The notes below the pieces were generated by a model that saw nothing but the letters and a program-made list of their open reading frames with translations, ran no database searches and had not been told where the DNA came from. Positions 63,795-64,000 of a stretch of 64,000 nt of DNA are shown piece after piece. Position numbers and translations under genes: made by a program. Positions within the stretch are counted from its first letter, which is position 1; each line of letters opens with the position of its first letter. Origin of the DNA: Chitinophaga sp. Cy-1792 (GTDB lineage: Bacteria > Bacteroidota > Bacteroidia > Chitinophagales > Chitinophagaceae); contig NZ_VWWO01000001.1 of NCBI RefSeq assembly GCF_011752935.1, forward strand, positions 372,001 to 436,000. The letters are read 5' to 3'.

Positions 63795-64000
63795 CTAAAA
63801 GGCTAAGACATCTTTGTTACCAAAACTTTCATAAGAAGAAGTGATGACCTGGTCGCCAGGACGGAGACCATCCAATACTTCAAAGAACAGTGGGTTTTTG
63901 CGGCCCAGGGTGATGTTACGTTTTACAGCACGGCCACCCGCTTTATCTACCACATATACCCAGTTTCCGCCGGTATCAGAGAAGAACCCTCCCAGTGGCA
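63795..64000 (-). CDS. C-terminus of a second efflux adaptor (HlyD type), partial
   Basis: Sixty-seven codons from the window edge to a TAG stop. PLGGFFSDTGGNWVYVVD, AVKRNITLGRKNPLFEVLDG and LRPGDQVITSSYESFGNKDV are typical of the membrane-proximal end of periplasmic adaptors. The rest is outside the window. It lies 34 bases before the standard ABC ATPase. Confidence 0.8.
   Translation of the reverse strand, partial: PLGGFFSDTGGNWVYVVDKAGGRAVKRNITLGRKNPLFFEVLDGLRPGDQVITSSYESFGNKDVLAF

Overview
The window looks like a chromosomal segment of a Bacteroidota bacterium of the Chitinophaga type. The reasons are: promoters of the TTTG-N19/20-TAnnTTTG kind, a Rho factor with a long disordered insertion, lineage-typical families (DUF4290, IPExxxVDY, DUF5522, bacterial GH3, 7TMR-DISM/LytS kinases), MurA with Asp in place of the catalytic Cys, and long tracts of housekeeping genes split by perfect terminator hairpins. 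I see no phage, insertion sequence, CRISPR array or rRNA. Most of it is core genome.

Layout. 0-20 kb: a truncated GT2 glycosyltransferase and an alpha/beta hydrolase, acyl-CoA dehydrogenase, a cell-wall amidase, a PSMA-like M28 peptidase, an AhpD-like protein with the beta subunit of a 2-oxoacid:ferredoxin oxidoreductase, a LysE exporter, a GH3 enzyme, an inositol-phosphatase-like protein with ThiL, then a long minus-strand block (GT39, NagA, VOC protein, nitrilase, RecX, PcrA). 20-33 kb: ECF sigma factor, HdeD, lipoprotein M28 peptidase, RpiB, TatC, CNNM/CBS protein, Gmk, MurA, DUF4290, then tryptophan dioxygenase with an Lrp regulator. 33-39 kb: a tRNA-like RNA gene with its own promoter and two terminators, TrmB, DUF5522, IPExxxVDY protein, pterin dehydratase, a LytS/LytT pair and an outer-membrane beta-barrel. 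39-46 kb: Rho, AsnS, ExbD, a 2OG-Fe(II) oxygenase and ChrA, with two composite palindromic elements. 46-58 kb: an accessory signalling and DNA-repair block (two sigma-54 activators, Ku plus a stand-alone LigD-type phosphoesterase, two histidine kinases, a receiver protein, a two-domain GT4 enzyme). 58-64 kb: GpsA and a tripartite efflux cluster (adaptor, TolC, two ABC ATPases, C-terminus of a second adaptor).

The most unusual signals are non-coding. At 33204-33346 a sequence folds as a tRNA-type cloverleaf with a perfect acceptor stem, D-arm and T-arm but about 74 nt between the anticodon and T arms; it has a full Bacteroidota promoter upstream and tandem terminators downstream. At 39299-39380 and 43134-43220 two unrelated sequences share one architecture: a short arm in three alternating copies, separated by two perfect palindromic cores, giving two overlapping and mutually exclusive hairpins. 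All four hairpins have a GCC-NNN-GGC apex, and both elements lie near a hairpin with the core CCGTCTCTA/TAGAGACGG, which occurs at four places in the window.

Several starts were moved downstream from the longest open frame, where a signal peptide, conserved N-terminus or promoter box showed the longer start to be wrong. No searches or folding programs were run; family names come from recognised motifs.
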